DNA of 64,000 nt from Methanomicrobiales archaeon HGW-Methanomicrobiales-1. GTDB lineage: Archaea > Halobacteriota > Methanomicrobia > Methanomicrobiales > Methanospirillaceae. This document shows positions 8,352 through 17,930 of this stretch, one piece after another. Position numbers and translations under genes: made by a program. The notes beneath the pieces were generated by a model. That model worked only from the letters and a program-made list of their open reading frames with translations. It had not been told where the DNA came from and did not search any database. Numbering within the stretch: the stretch's first letter is position 1; every line of letters begins with the position of its first letter. The DNA is taken from NCBI GenBank assembly GCA_002839675.1, contig PGYM01000003.1, forward strand, positions 310,001 to 374,000. Reading direction: 5' to 3'.

Positions 8352-9539
8352 TTATAGCAGTTCAGCATTTTGCCGGTACATACTCCTTGGTACCGTCATA
8401 TCGAACCGTGCCCCTGCCCCTGGTTTTCCGGTCTCTTGTATGGTGATTCCGGTTATGGAAAGAATCTCGCGGATCAGAAAGAGCCCGAGACCCGAATCTT
8501 TGCCAAACCCCTTTTTGAATATATGATTCTTGTCTTTCTGCGCAATGCCGGTCCCGTTGTCCTCGCAGGAAACGATCAGGTCGTCGCCAGATACTGCACA
8601 GGAAAATGTTATCCGGGTCACATGTTCTCCGTGCCGGAGGGCATTCTGGATGAGATTGTAGAATACTTTCCCGATCATCGCATCTGTAAAGATCTCCACG
8701 CTGTTGCAACCTGCCGTGACGGTAACTTCATGGGAGTCCAGCTGTTCCGCGGCGCTTTTCGCAATAACTCCCACCTTGTACCATCCCGGGGCCTGGGTGC
8801 CGATCTCCTGGTAATCCTTGGTAAAACCTATCTGGTCCTGGATCGACATAGATGTCCGCTCAAGGTGCTCAAGGGATTCCCTGAGTTGGGGATCCGTTGA
8901 ATGATCCTTTGCAAGATCGATCTCTGCCAGCAGGGCAAAGATACGGTTCGAGATATCATGCCGGGTGATCTGCGAAAGGAGAGAGAGTTTCTTGTTTGCG
9001 CTGCTGAGCGCCTGTTCCACTCTCTGGCGTTTCTCTATGTCTTCTGTCAGACTCTCGTTGACCTCGGAGAGCTCGCGGGTTCTTAGGGCAATCCGTTCTT
9101 CAAGACTGACCATCAGGTCTTCAAGGTTTTTCTGTGCCTTCCGGCGCTCTACCACTTCGGCTTCCAGGTGTACGTAATTGGAACGGATCTCCCAGACGAG
9201 GAGCGAAACGATTACGATCATCAGGATAAAGATGGCACGATTTGAAATATCCGAGGGCACCACCCGGATAATTCCTGCGTTCAGGCTCCCTATCATGATT
9301 GCACCCGTGATCAGCACGGCAGTAATGAACGGGGCATAACGGTACGTAAGCCATACCGACATCAGGAGGGGCATGAAATAGAGGATCCAGATAACAAAAC
9401 CGAGGGGCAGGAAAAGATCTACGATGAGAATCCCTATCCCAAGGCAGATCATCGTAATTGTGATGATCCGTTCCCATTCTGCCGGAGTTTTTCCCAGATC
9501 TCTCATAAGCCGTCCTGATCTATTATTACGATATGTCAT
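8352..9539 (-). CDS. Membrane-bound sensor histidine kinase
   Basis: A 395-residue sensor kinase. About four to five N-terminal transmembrane segments (about residues 20-125) are followed by a coiled-coil (EAEVVERRKAQKNLEDL), a phosphoacceptor box ITRHDISN and a full HATPase domain with N-box NLIQNALRHG, G1 DNGTGIA and F/G2 region GFGKDSGLGLFLIREI. No extracellular ligand domain is seen, so the sensing element is probably the membrane part. The frame is open back to 9608 but I chose ATG 9539, as the upstream stretch is low-complexity and lies over a likely TATA element. It is divergent from a second kinase at 9912 with a nearly identical catalytic core, indicating paralogues. Confidence 0.85.
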   Translation of the reverse strand: MTYRNNRSGRLMRDLGKTPAEWERIITITMICLGIGILIVDLFLPLGFVIWILYFMPLLMSVWLTYRYAPFITAVLITGAIMIGSLNAGIIRVVPSDISNRAIFILMIVIVSLLVWEIRSNYVHLEAEVVERRKAQKNLEDLMVSLEERIALRTRELSEVNESLTEDIEKRQRVEQALSSANKKLSLLSQITRHDISNRIFALLAEIDLAKDHSTDPQLRESLEHLERTSMSIQDQIGFTKDYQEIGTQAPGWYKVGVIAKSAAEQLDSHEVTVTAGCNSVEIFTDAMIGKVFYNLIQNALRHGEHVTRITFSCAVSGDDLIVSCEDNGTGIAQKDKNHIFKKGFGKDSGLGLFLIREILSITGITIQETGKPGAGARFDMTVPRSMYRQNAELL

Positions 9540-9638
9540 GGTGGTACTGCTTATAATAAGTTCTTTTTTTTTAGATCTGCCGGAGCGGCTGGGACCTGAT
9601 CGGGGCAAGCACTGGCAGCATACCCGCTCTCCGGTACG

Positions 9639-9818
9639 ATGGGCATTGAGGTGCGGTTCACCCCTGCCGTGGGACTTGAGTGCGGGGGAGATGTCGAAGA
9701 AGGCGGCGGGTGGTTCGGTTTTGCTCCTGAAGGCAACCCGTTGCTCTACGGTGTTGTGCCGGGTGTCCTGCTGCTCGGGATTATTATAGCCTTCCGGTAT
9801 TCCGAATTTAACCTGTAA
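9639..9818 (+). CDS. Possible 59-residue membrane protein or C-terminal remnant
   Basis: Frame from ATG 9639 to TAA 9818 (open back to about 9600). The product has a soluble Gly-rich start and a hydrophobic helix VVPGVLLLGIIIAF followed by RYSEFNL. Codon third positions are GC-rich like real genes in this window. It fills the divergent space between two sensor kinases, so it could be a tiny membrane protein or the surviving tail of a longer surface protein. I do not recognise a family. Confidence 0.3.
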   Translation: MGIEVRFTPAVGLECGGDVEEGGGWFGFAPEGNPLLYGVVPGVLLLGIIIAFRYSEFNL

Positions 9819-9911
9819 TGGGAAAAATAATCAGGGAAATCTGTGGATTTGCGTTTTCCTTCCCGATACAGGAGAAAACTATTTCTGTAATTAAAAAATA
9901 CGCATTATTAA

Positions 9912-12218
9912 ATGCACTCTCTCCTGTATGTCGATGATGAAGAAGACCTGCTGGATCTCGGCAGGATTTATCTTGAACGGGGGGGAGAATTTTCTGTTGT
10001 CACTGCAGATTCAGCCCTTAAGGGATTGGATCACCTGGCATCACACCCGGTAGATCTCATCCTTTCCGATTACCAGATGCCGGGTGTTGATGGTCTTGAA
10101 TTTCTCAAGACCGTACGGGAAAAATACCCGGAAACCCCATTCATTCTCTTTACCGGCAGGGGTCGCGAGGAAGTGGTGATCGAGGCAATCAATTACGGGG
10201 CAGATTTTTATCTCCAGAAAGGTGGCGATCCCAAAGCCCAGTTTGCCGAGCTTAAGCACAAGATACGAACAGCAATTGAACGCAGGAGTGCAATCAATGC
10301 GCTCAGGGAGTCAGAGCAGCGTCTATCCGATATCATTGATTTCCTCCCGGATGCTACCTTTGCAATCGATACCGGTGGCTGTGTTATTGCCTGGAACAAG
10401 GCCATCGAGGAGATGACGGGAGTTGCAGCGCCGGAGGTACTGGGTAAAGGAGACTATGAGTATGCATTGCCGTTTTATGGTGTCCGGAGACCCGGGCTCG
10501 CTGAGCTTATTGTAAAAACTTCTGAAGAGATCACCGGGTACGAGTTCACTCCCCTAAGCCAGGAAGGTGGTGTCCTTATCGCCGAGACATCAGCAAGCCG
10601 GCCCAGGGGAAAAACCTGCACCCTTCTGGGAAAAGCTTCTCTCCTGTATGACAAAAATGGCAATATCGCCGGTGCTATTGAGTCCATCCGTGATATTACT
10701 GAAAGTAAACTTCTTGAAGAAGCCCTGCGTAAGCGTGAAGCTGAACTCAATGGTATTTTCTGGGCCACGCCGGCGGGGATTGGGACCATGGACAACCACA
10801 TCTTCCGTGAAGTCAATGCCTATCTCTGTGCGATGACCGGTTATCCTCATAGCGAACTTATCGGCAGCAGTGCCCGGCTGCTGTATCCTTCCGATGCAGA
10901 TTATGAGTACGTTTTTACGGAAATTGACCGGCAGATCTCATCCAACGGCATCGGCACGATAGAAACCCGGTGGATACACAAAAACGGGTCCATAAAAAAT
11001 GTCCTGCTGAGTTCAGCACCATTAATTCCCGGGGATATTTCAAAAGGCGTGATTGTATCTGCCATTGATATCACCGAACGTAAAAAAGCAGAATCTGAAC
11101 TTCTGGCTGCGTATGAAAAGAACAAGGGCCTGATGGACTCTGCCAACGATGCAATTTTTATCGCCGATATCGGGACCGGGGTACTCATCGATGCAAATAA
11201 TAAGGCGCAAAAGATGATCGGGCGGACACGCCTGGAAATCCAGCAGATGCATATAACCGCGCTCCACCCGGAGAAGGATAAGCAAACCTATCATGATTAC
11301 TTCGACCAGCACTGCCAGGAAGGATCCGGAGTGCAGGAAGAAGTCATCATCGATCGTGAAGGCCGCGAGATCCCGGTCATCGTGAGTGCAACCCGGCTGG
11401 ATATCGGCGGGCGCTCCTGCCTCATGGGGATCTTCCATGATGTATCCGAAATGAAAAATGCACAGGATGCCCTCCGGTTAGCCAATAAAAAACTCAACAT
11501 GCTCGCCGAGATCACCCGGCATGATATCAGGGACAAACTTACGGTTCTGGGCGGGTACCTCGACCTGTTGAGAGATCCCCCGCAAAAGACGCAGTACTCG
11601 ATGTATATCTCCAAACTCAAACAGACCGTCACGACTATCAGTGAAAACATCGAGTTTACCCAGTTATACGAAAATCTTGGTATTATGCCTCCCGTATGGC
11701 AGAATGTCCACGATCTTTTCTTTTCCACCTGTGCGCAGATCGATATCAAAAAAATCCGTGTGCAATCCGATATCAGTGGTCTTGAGATCTATGCCGATCC
11801 GCTGCTTGAACGGGTCTTTTATGCCCTGGTGGAAAACAGCATGTTATACGGGGCAGGTGTATCGGTTATCCGGTTATCTTCCCGGGAAACCCCGGAAGGC
11901 ATCGTCATCAGTGTTGAAGACAACGGCATCGGCATTCCCCCACAGGATAAAGAGAGGATCTTTTCCAAGGGGTTTGGCAAGAACACCGGGCTTGGCCTTT
12001 TCCTGGCGCAGGAGATCCTCTCCATTACCGGGATCTCCTTTAAAGAGACCGGGGAATACCATCGCGGTGCACGGTTTGAATTTGGCATTCCGCATGGCAA
12101 GTACCGTCATTCCTCCAATGCGCAGACCGACCGTTGCTTCATCTATACCAAAGACCAGGCCTCACCCGTCTCCTTTAAAGAAAAGATTTACAACGGCCTC
12201 CTGAACCGGAAAAACTGA
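9912..12218 (+). CDS. Hybrid response-regulator/PAS sensor histidine kinase, soluble
   Basis: A 768-residue cytoplasmic kinase. Residues 1-120 form a complete receiver domain with the acidic pair in LLYVDDEED, phosphoacceptor Asp in LILSDYQMPG and conserved Lys in YLQKGG. Three PAS regions follow (about 130-255, 265-395 and 400-525), each ending in typical ITERKKAE-type linkers. The kinase core begins with MLAEITRHDIRDK and ends with HATPase motifs ENSMLYGAG, EDNGIGIP and GFGKNTGLGLFLAQEI. A receiver at the N-terminus makes it an input from another kinase, possibly the divergent one at 8352. No transmembrane segments are seen. A hydrophilic tail of about 40 residues follows the ATPase. Confidence 0.9.
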   Translation: MHSLLYVDDEEDLLDLGRIYLERGGEFSVVTADSALKGLDHLASHPVDLILSDYQMPGVDGLEFLKTVREKYPETPFILFTGRGREEVVIEAINYGADFYLQKGGDPKAQFAELKHKIRTAIERRSAINALRESEQRLSDIIDFLPDATFAIDTGGCVIAWNKAIEEMTGVAAPEVLGKGDYEYALPFYGVRRPGLAELIVKTSEEITGYEFTPLSQEGGVLIAETSASRPRGKTCTLLGKASLLYDKNGNIAGAIESIRDITESKLLEEALRKREAELNGIFWATPAGIGTMDNHIFREVNAYLCAMTGYPHSELIGSSARLLYPSDADYEYVFTEIDRQISSNGIGTIETRWIHKNGSIKNVLLSSAPLIPGDISKGVIVSAIDITERKKAESELLAAYEKNKGLMDSANDAIFIADIGTGVLIDANNKAQKMIGRTRLEIQQMHITALHPEKDKQTYHDYFDQHCQEGSGVQEEVIIDREGREIPVIVSATRLDIGGRSCLMGIFHDVSEMKNAQDALRLANKKLNMLAEITRHDIRDKLTVLGGYLDLLRDPPQKTQYSMYISKLKQTVTTISENIEFTQLYENLGIMPPVWQNVHDLFFSTCAQIDIKKIRVQSDISGLEIYADPLLERVFYALVENSMLYGAGVSVIRLSSRETPEGIVISVEDNGIGIPPQDKERIFSKGFGKNTGLGLFLAQEILSITGISFKETGEYHRGARFEFGIPHGKYRHSSNAQTDRCFIYTKDQASPVSFKEKIYNGLLNRKN

Positions 12219-12229
12219 TGGTGCATCTT

Positions 12230-13375
12230 TTAAAAAAATGACCGTATCCCCGACATGACCAGGGGCCTGAGCACGTTGATCATCGCGGGGTTGAGGATCA
12301 GTTTTTTTACGAGCATTCCCGGCCGGTCCATGTCGCCATGCTCTATGATTGCAGAGAGGATGGATGGTTCTTTGAGTGCCTGAACAAGCTGGTCCATATC
12401 ATCTGTGGTTATTTTCCGGCGCATACCAAAGAGCCGGAACCCGAGATCAAGTTCACGTCCCAGATCATCCTGCCAGCGCCGTTCATATTCCGCGAGAGCC
12501 ATATCGGAAAAAGCATCCCGCTCGCAACACCTGATTGCCGTTGCTGCGGCGTGCCGGGCCGAACGGATGCCGGTATAGATTCCCCCGCCGCTCGTGGGCT
12601 TGGCAAACCCTGCGGCATCCCCTACGAACAGGGTACGGTGGCCGTACGTTTTGGGCATCAGGCCGAGCGGAAGGGTGCCGGTGACCAGGTGGGTGACCGG
12701 GCCTTCGAACTTTTTCATGAGTGCTGCAAACCGTTCCTTTACCAGCGTCTGCCCACAGAGACCCACCCGGGTGCGCCCGGGGCCGGTGGGAATGGACCAT
12801 GCAAAGAATTCCGGTGATGCATCCGGGTAGATCTCTACAAAACGGGGATCGCTGTCATGCAGTACATCTGCCTGGATGCCGGAAAGGTATACTTTTGCAC
12901 GTTCCATGCCGTACAGCCTGGCAATCGTGCTTCTCGGGCCATCGGCTGCGATCAGGATCTTAAATGTGTGCTCCTCGCGCCCGTATACACCCCGGGTGAG
13001 TACCGTGTTTTCCCGCACACCATACACGCTGGTCTTTAACCGGAATTCAGCCCCGGCATCGGCCGCGTTTCCTGCCATCTCCCGGTCAACAGCAGCCCGG
13101 TCAACGACGACTGCTTTCTGGACCTTTGCATCGATGAGGAGTTCGGTGCCACTGCCCGTGACGATCCGGGCACCCGAGACCCGGTTCATCACCGGCTTTT
13201 CCGTGCACCTGCACTCGGCAAAGGCTGCATTGGAAAGAAGCCCGGCACACTGTACCGGGTAACCGATGGTACCATGCTCCTCTATACAGAGGGTTTTGAG
13301 CCCCTGTGCTGCGCAGGCCTGGGCCGCGGCACTTCCTGCCGGCCCTGCTCCGACAACGATGACATCGTAAGGCAT
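12230..13375 (-). CDS. Geranylgeranyl reductase family FAD protein
   Basis: Flavoprotein of the digeranylgeranylglycerophospholipid reductase/geranylgeranyl reductase family, which saturates the isoprenoid chains of archaeal membrane lipids. The N-terminus has the dinucleotide-binding motif VVGAGPAGSAAAQ; a second FAD motif, LFVGDAAGFAKPTSGGGI, lies near residue 270; both are family hallmarks. The frame extends to a TTG at 13396, but ATG 13375 places the Rossmann strand at the usual distance from the start. It could also act on other polyprenyl substrates. The gene stands alone, convergent with the sensor kinase. Confidence 0.85.
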   Translation of the reverse strand: MPYDVIVVGAGPAGSAAAQACAAQGLKTLCIEEHGTIGYPVQCAGLLSNAAFAECRCTEKPVMNRVSGARIVTGSGTELLIDAKVQKAVVVDRAAVDREMAGNAADAGAEFRLKTSVYGVRENTVLTRGVYGREEHTFKILIAADGPRSTIARLYGMERAKVYLSGIQADVLHDSDPRFVEIYPDASPEFFAWSIPTGPGRTRVGLCGQTLVKERFAALMKKFEGPVTHLVTGTLPLGLMPKTYGHRTLFVGDAAGFAKPTSGGGIYTGIRSARHAAATAIRCCERDAFSDMALAEYERRWQDDLGRELDLGFRLFGMRRKITTDDMDQLVQALKEPSILSAIIEHGDMDRPGMLVKKLILNPAMINVLRPLVMSGIRSFF

Positions 13376-13439
13376 AGGAGATTGTAACTGTGGCAAAAAG
13401 GGAAATGATTATTGTGACTCTATTTCCCTTCTTTTTTTT

Positions 13440-13985
13440 TCATGGACCCTTACAGATGTGCTGCTCCTGCGTGTCATAGGTCTCATCCTTGACGTACCAT
13501 CCCAGCAGGATTGAAAAAAGACCAAAAATCAGCGCAAAGGTACCCAGCACGGTCAGAAACAGATTTTTCAATACGTCCGGGAAGTACCAGATCAGTCCGC
13601 CGAGCAGCAGTCCGCCGGTAATAAACATCCCTGGAATGAGAATATATTTTGTTTTCGGTTGCGTGAGCGCGAGAGTTATGTCAAAGAAACCCGAGTAAAC
13701 CGCAACTCCTGCGATAAGCAGGAGGAAGATGATCGCAACAATCGCAGGGGCAAAGAAAGAGATTGCACCGACAACCAGCAGCCCTGCAGACAGGGTAAAC
13801 CAGAACATCGAATCGTCACTTTTTGATGTGATTGCAAGGAGGAGGAACCCTGCGATCCCTACCGCGAGCAGCACCCAGAACAGGGCATAAAACGTTGCAA
13901 GGGTGATTTCCGGCACCAGCAGAGCAAGGAGGCCAAAAATAATACCAACTGCTCCCTGGATGATGCATGATATTTTCGTATCCAT
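13440..13985 (-). CDS. DUF308/HdeD-like membrane protein
   Basis: A 181-residue protein made of about six hydrophobic helices in three pairs, the pattern of the HdeD/DUF308 family (first seen in bacterial acid-resistance islands; molecular function undefined). The repeats IIFGLLALLVPEITL and LLVVGAISFFAPAIV show the family's internal duplication. It ends in a short polar tail rich in Asp, Thr and Gln. Confidence 0.75.
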   Translation of the reverse strand: MDTKISCIIQGAVGIIFGLLALLVPEITLATFYALFWVLLAVGIAGFLLLAITSKSDDSMFWFTLSAGLLVVGAISFFAPAIVAIIFLLLIAGVAVYSGFFDITLALTQPKTKYILIPGMFITGGLLLGGLIWYFPDVLKNLFLTVLGTFALIFGLFSILLGWYVKDETYDTQEQHICKGP

Positions 13986-14088
13986 GATTTATCACCAGAT
14001 TACAAGGGACGATGAAGTCCCGGAGTTATATTTCCTATAAGTGTTCCGACTACAAAATCTATCCTATCAAGTGCCCGGTAAAAAAGAA

Positions 14089-14319
14089 TCAGTCCAGGTT
14101 TTTGCCGAAATCAAAAAACCTGATATTAAAGCTTTTTTCGATTATGTACAGGATGCCGAAGAACAGGACTGCATACAGGATAAAGCTGACAACGAGCCTT
14201 ACCCATCCGCTCAACCCGGTCACCGCGATAATCGCATTTGACAGGTAATCCGCAATAAGGATTGAACAGAGAATCCCGATAAAAAAAACCGCCCATTTTC
14301 TGACCAATGATATATCCAT
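14089..14319 (-). CDS. Small membrane protein, 76 residues
   Basis: Predicted integral membrane protein with two to three hydrophobic segments (about residues 9-35, 38-62) and a short cytoplasmic tail RFFDFGKNLD. I do not recognise the family. The start ATG at 14319 is preceded on its strand by A/T-rich promoter-like sequence. It stands alone between a DUF308 gene and a divergently oriented META-domain gene. Confidence 0.55.
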   Translation of the reverse strand: MDISLVRKWAVFFIGILCSILIADYLSNAIIAVTGLSGWVRLVVSFILYAVLFFGILYIIEKSFNIRFFDFGKNLD

Positions 14320-14497
14320 AATCAGTATTGGCTGCCGGAGTATTAATACATAAAAATTATGGCCCCGGAGAAATGCTAAAAAAATCCTGAGTCTCTTAAG
14401 GGGATTTCATCCCGGAATATTTTCCTGTACTGATTCTTCGTGCTTAAAGGATATGCCCTGCCGAAATGGTTATCCCGTTACCCGGTAAAATCAGGAT

Positions 14498-14977
14498 ATG
14501 ACTGCCAGCACTGCCGGTACCGGGACAGGGAACCGGCATGTTATGATCCTTGCAATTTTCGCCATCGCGGTGGGCATGGCGTTCCTGGCCATCTTTCTCT
14601 TTACGATCTCTGCAAAACCTCCGGTGGTAACCCAGGATTCTTATTGGATACTCGAGTCCTATCACGATGCGACCGGGATCCTGATACCCGTAATCGACAA
14701 CACCGAGGTTACGGCACGGTTCGGGGATGATGGCATTCTTTCCGGCACCGCCGGTTGCAACCGCTATTCTGCCGCATACCTGGTACGCGGAAAGCAGCTT
14801 GCCATAACACCGCCCCGGGTCCAGACCCAACTGTCCTGTCTGGTGCCCGGGATCATGGAACAGGAATCCGCGTTCCTTGCAGATCTTCCCTCTGCTGCAT
14901 CATTACAGACCGGAGGAACGAAGATGAAAGTGCTGAATAATGAGAGCAGGGTTATCCTCTCGTTCCGGCAGGGATAA
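14498..14977 (+). CDS. Membrane-anchored META-domain protein
   Basis: A 159-residue protein with an N-terminal transmembrane anchor (about residues 15-42) and an extracellular META domain (HslJ-like), recognised by SYWILESYHD at the start and the hallmark GTAGCNRYSA in the middle. META domains occur in bacterial heat-shock lipoprotein HslJ and many secreted proteins; the biochemical role is unknown. Two Cys (in GCNRY and QLSCLVPG) are placed as in the family and could form a disulfide outside the cell. Confidence 0.75.
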   Translation: MTASTAGTGTGNRHVMILAIFAIAVGMAFLAIFLFTISAKPPVVTQDSYWILESYHDATGILIPVIDNTEVTARFGDDGILSGTAGCNRYSAAYLVRGKQLAITPPRVQTQLSCLVPGIMEQESAFLADLPSAASLQTGGTKMKVLNNESRVILSFRQG

Positions 14978-15218
14978 TTTTTTTTTGAAATTGTGGCGGG
15001 AACCGGTTTTTGCCGCGACGGTAAAATCACGGGTTTCCGGACGGAACTTCACGGAGATACCCGTTATATCCCTTTCAATAATTTTTCCGGATCAGTTCCC
15101 CCCTCACTTTTTTGATAGGAAACTCTCCTCATCAGAGAAAAAGAAAAAAATTAAAGAATGATAACGGGAATCCGGATCACCTGCATCCGGCTCGTTACCC
15201 GACTTCACGATTTTATCA

Positions 15219-15806
15219 TCACACGAAATTGTGTGGGGGAACCGGAATTCCGTTGACGGTCATATACGAGATGAAGAACCAGGCTGCAAGCAGGATAAAG
15301 ACAATGAGCGGGATGATGACGGCAATCGCAACCGCAAGGATTGCTTTACCGGTGCTCATCTCCTGGAGCTCGCGGATTCCGAGTATGCCAAGGGCCAGTG
15401 ACCAGAGCATGAAGATGAACCCGATGAAGGGTATCCACCCGAGGAGGAGCCGGGGGGTGTGCCCGTAGATGATCGCTTTGATGGTCTGCATGATCCCCTT
15501 GCGCCCGCCAAGAAGGTACACCCACAGGTGGAGCCATGCGGCAAAGAGCAGGGTCAGCACAAATCCGGCGGCAAGTGCCATGAAAAATACTATGAACGGG
15601 ACGGCAATACCCCCCGGCATTCCGGCAAACCTTGGCATGGTCTCAATCCCGACTGCGGCAATAATTGCGACGAGGATAGAATGGAGCAGGAGAAGTACGC
15701 CGAAATAGGTAAACACAGCACCTGGTTCATCGGTGCGTGACTGCTGGAATGTCTCGACGGGGCTCAACAGGAGCCCCTTTATCTTGGCAACAATGATGTC
15801 AATCAT
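15219..15806 (-). CDS. Yip1-family membrane protein
   Basis: A 195-residue integral membrane protein with five predicted helices, starting with the amphipathic stretch IKGLLLSPVETFQQ that is typical of archaeal and bacterial Yip1/DUF1282 proteins, and containing the family's glycine-rich segment LFAAWLHLWVYLLGGRKG. Eukaryotic relatives act in vesicle traffic; the prokaryotic role is not known. It stands alone. Confidence 0.75.
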   Translation of the reverse strand: MIDIIVAKIKGLLLSPVETFQQSRTDEPGAVFTYFGVLLLLHSILVAIIAAVGIETMPRFAGMPGGIAVPFIVFFMALAAGFVLTLLFAAWLHLWVYLLGGRKGIMQTIKAIIYGHTPRLLLGWIPFIGFIFMLWSLALGILGIRELQEMSTGKAILAVAIAVIIPLIVFILLAAWFFISYMTVNGIPVPPHNFV

Positions 15807-16020
15807 TATTCAATGATTGTCATACGAGGAATATAAATGGGGTTGTCCGGTTTACAATGATCGTTATTGGTACCCGCAAGCGGAAACGTTCATCCCGTAA
15901 TAATTCACATATCCACTAAGAAAATGAGCCCTATCCCATCCGCCGTCCCATGCGTACGTCCCGCCGAAATCGTCCGGTCCGGCCCGGAACCGATGAATGC
16001 CCGCACAGGAAGGCTGCCTC

Positions 16021-17772
16021 TTGTCCGGTGAAATGGACCTCAAGTTAGAGGCGCTTTCGAAGTATATCGTTACGAGCCCGTCATGGGCCCGTTCTTTTGT
16101 CCTCATTCTCATCCTTTCCGGGTGCGTTGAGATCATGGCAATCCTGGGAAGCGGGGATTCCTTTGCATACCTGACGCTCTTTCCCGTTGCTGCCTACCTT
16201 CTCCCGGCACTCGCTGCCCTCGCCTTGACCCCGCGCCTTGCCAGCTGGTTTTCCGGAAAACTTGACTACGGGTGGTCGGGGCTTACGGCAGCTATCGGTC
16301 TTATCATCTCGCTTTTCATCTCGCTGTCGCCGGTCCTGCTGGTCAGCTCCACGTTTCCGATCTTCTTTGCCGTCTCGCTCTCCCTCGTCTTTACTTTCCG
16401 GATGCTCCTTCTTGCCGCAGTTGTCGATTACCGGCTCCGGAGGGTCGTGGTTCCTGCTCTCGTTCATTCCGGTCTTGCAGTCGTGGGTGCAGCACCGTTT
16501 CTCGGTCTTGAGTTTGTGCAGCTCTCAATCCTCCTCCACATCAGTTTCGCGATCGGCGTCTTTGTTTTTATCAACGTGATAGAGCGCCCGATGAAGGCGA
16601 ACTTCAAAGTCGGCCCTCTTGAACTGGCCAATGCATTCCTCGCCCACCTCTCCGAAGGAAGCCACAAGCTCGACGATTTTTTCCGGAGCATCGGCGAGAG
16701 CGTGGTCGTGCCCCAGGTCTCCCTTGTCCTGCAACGTGAGGGGAAAGAGGAGATCTTCTTAACGGTCCCCAATGTCCATCCCGGCCCTCTTGGCGAGATC
16801 GGCGGGAGCAACCTGCCCAAGATCCTTCACGGCATGCTCGGCAATGCCTCGATGGTCTTCCATGGCTCAGCTTCGCACGACTTCAACCCGGTCGATGAGG
16901 TTGAAGTGAGAAAAGTGGGTGACGCGGTCCTGCTGGCCCGCCCGCTCTCGTGCTCCAATACCGGCTGCACGAAGTCAGCGAGATACCGGTGCGGGTCGGT
17001 AGATGTGCTCGCCCAGGCATTCGGGGACACGATCATAGTTGTTGCTACCCGGTCACCGCTTGTAACTGAAGATCTTGATTTCTCTGTCGGGTTTTCGATC
17101 ATGAAATCGGGAGAGAAATATTTCCGCCACGCGGGTTTTGTTGATGCCCACAACTGTATGGATGCACTGGAGGACGGGGTCTACCCGGCAACGGAACTTG
17201 CCATGGAGTACATCGGCGCAGCAGAAGATGCGTTTGCTGCAACCGCACAGGCAGAACAGGTCCGGTTCTCTGCCGGCTACGCTGCACGGGCGCTCCCGTT
17301 CTCGCGGCAGGAGGGGTTCGGCGATCTCGGCGTCCAGGTTCTCGTTGTTGACGCGGGCGGGCAGAAGACCGCGTACTTACTCTTTGACGGCAACAACATG
17401 CAGACCGGTGCCCGGGACGAGATCCGCCGGAGACTGCTCACCTGCGTTGACGAGTGCGAAGTCATGACAACCGATACCCATGTTGTCAACACGGTATCAG
17501 GCCGGAACCAGGTGGGGCTCAGGATTCCTGTGGATTCCTTTTATCCGCTTGTCAAAGAGGCGGTCATGGAGGCCCTTGCCGATGCTGCTCCCGCCCGCTC
17601 TGCTGGTGCAACCGCGTGGTGCCGGGGGATCGTGGTCTTTGGTTCGCAGCGCATCTCCCAGATTGCGTCCACGGTCAACGGCATGATGGGGTTCATGCTC
17701 CCGGTTGCAATCATCATCCTGCTGGGCGCATTCCTGACAACCGCGATGGCGTATTACGTGCTGGTGTATTAG
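16021..17772 (+). CDS. DUF2070 family membrane protein
   Basis: A large conserved archaeal protein of about 583 residues. The N-terminal 200 residues contain seven or so hydrophobic helices, followed by a soluble region of about 330 residues with a metal-site-like PNVHPGPLGEIGGSNLP motif and HGSASHDFNP, then two C-terminal helices (MMGFMLPVAIIILLGAF and following). This is the DUF2070 layout. Possible starts are ATG 15997, TTG 16021 and ATG 16033; AGGAAGG seven bases before TTG 16021 favours that one. The HPG and GxSHxxN motifs hint at hydrolase activity, but no function is established. Confidence 0.85.
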   Translation: MSGEMDLKLEALSKYIVTSPSWARSFVLILILSGCVEIMAILGSGDSFAYLTLFPVAAYLLPALAALALTPRLASWFSGKLDYGWSGLTAAIGLIISLFISLSPVLLVSSTFPIFFAVSLSLVFTFRMLLLAAVVDYRLRRVVVPALVHSGLAVVGAAPFLGLEFVQLSILLHISFAIGVFVFINVIERPMKANFKVGPLELANAFLAHLSEGSHKLDDFFRSIGESVVVPQVSLVLQREGKEEIFLTVPNVHPGPLGEIGGSNLPKILHGMLGNASMVFHGSASHDFNPVDEVEVRKVGDAVLLARPLSCSNTGCTKSARYRCGSVDVLAQAFGDTIIVVATRSPLVTEDLDFSVGFSIMKSGEKYFRHAGFVDAHNCMDALEDGVYPATELAMEYIGAAEDAFAATAQAEQVRFSAGYAARALPFSRQEGFGDLGVQVLVVDAGGQKTAYLLFDGNNMQTGARDEIRRRLLTCVDECEVMTTDTHVVNTVSGRNQVGLRIPVDSFYPLVKEAVMEALADAAPARSAGATAWCRGIVVFGSQRISQIASTVNGMMGFMLPVAIIILLGAFLTTAMAYYVLVY

Positions 17773-17930
17773 GTAATTTTATGACCGGGCCGGTCGGATA
17801 CCGGCGGAACCCATACGATTTTTCCTTGGTTTGCGGGGACATAGCTGATGCTTTTCCTTTTCGCTGCCGCAAAAAACTTTTGCCAGGGATAGCAAGGGAA
17901 TATTTCTCCTTGCAAAAAAATTTAAAAAAA

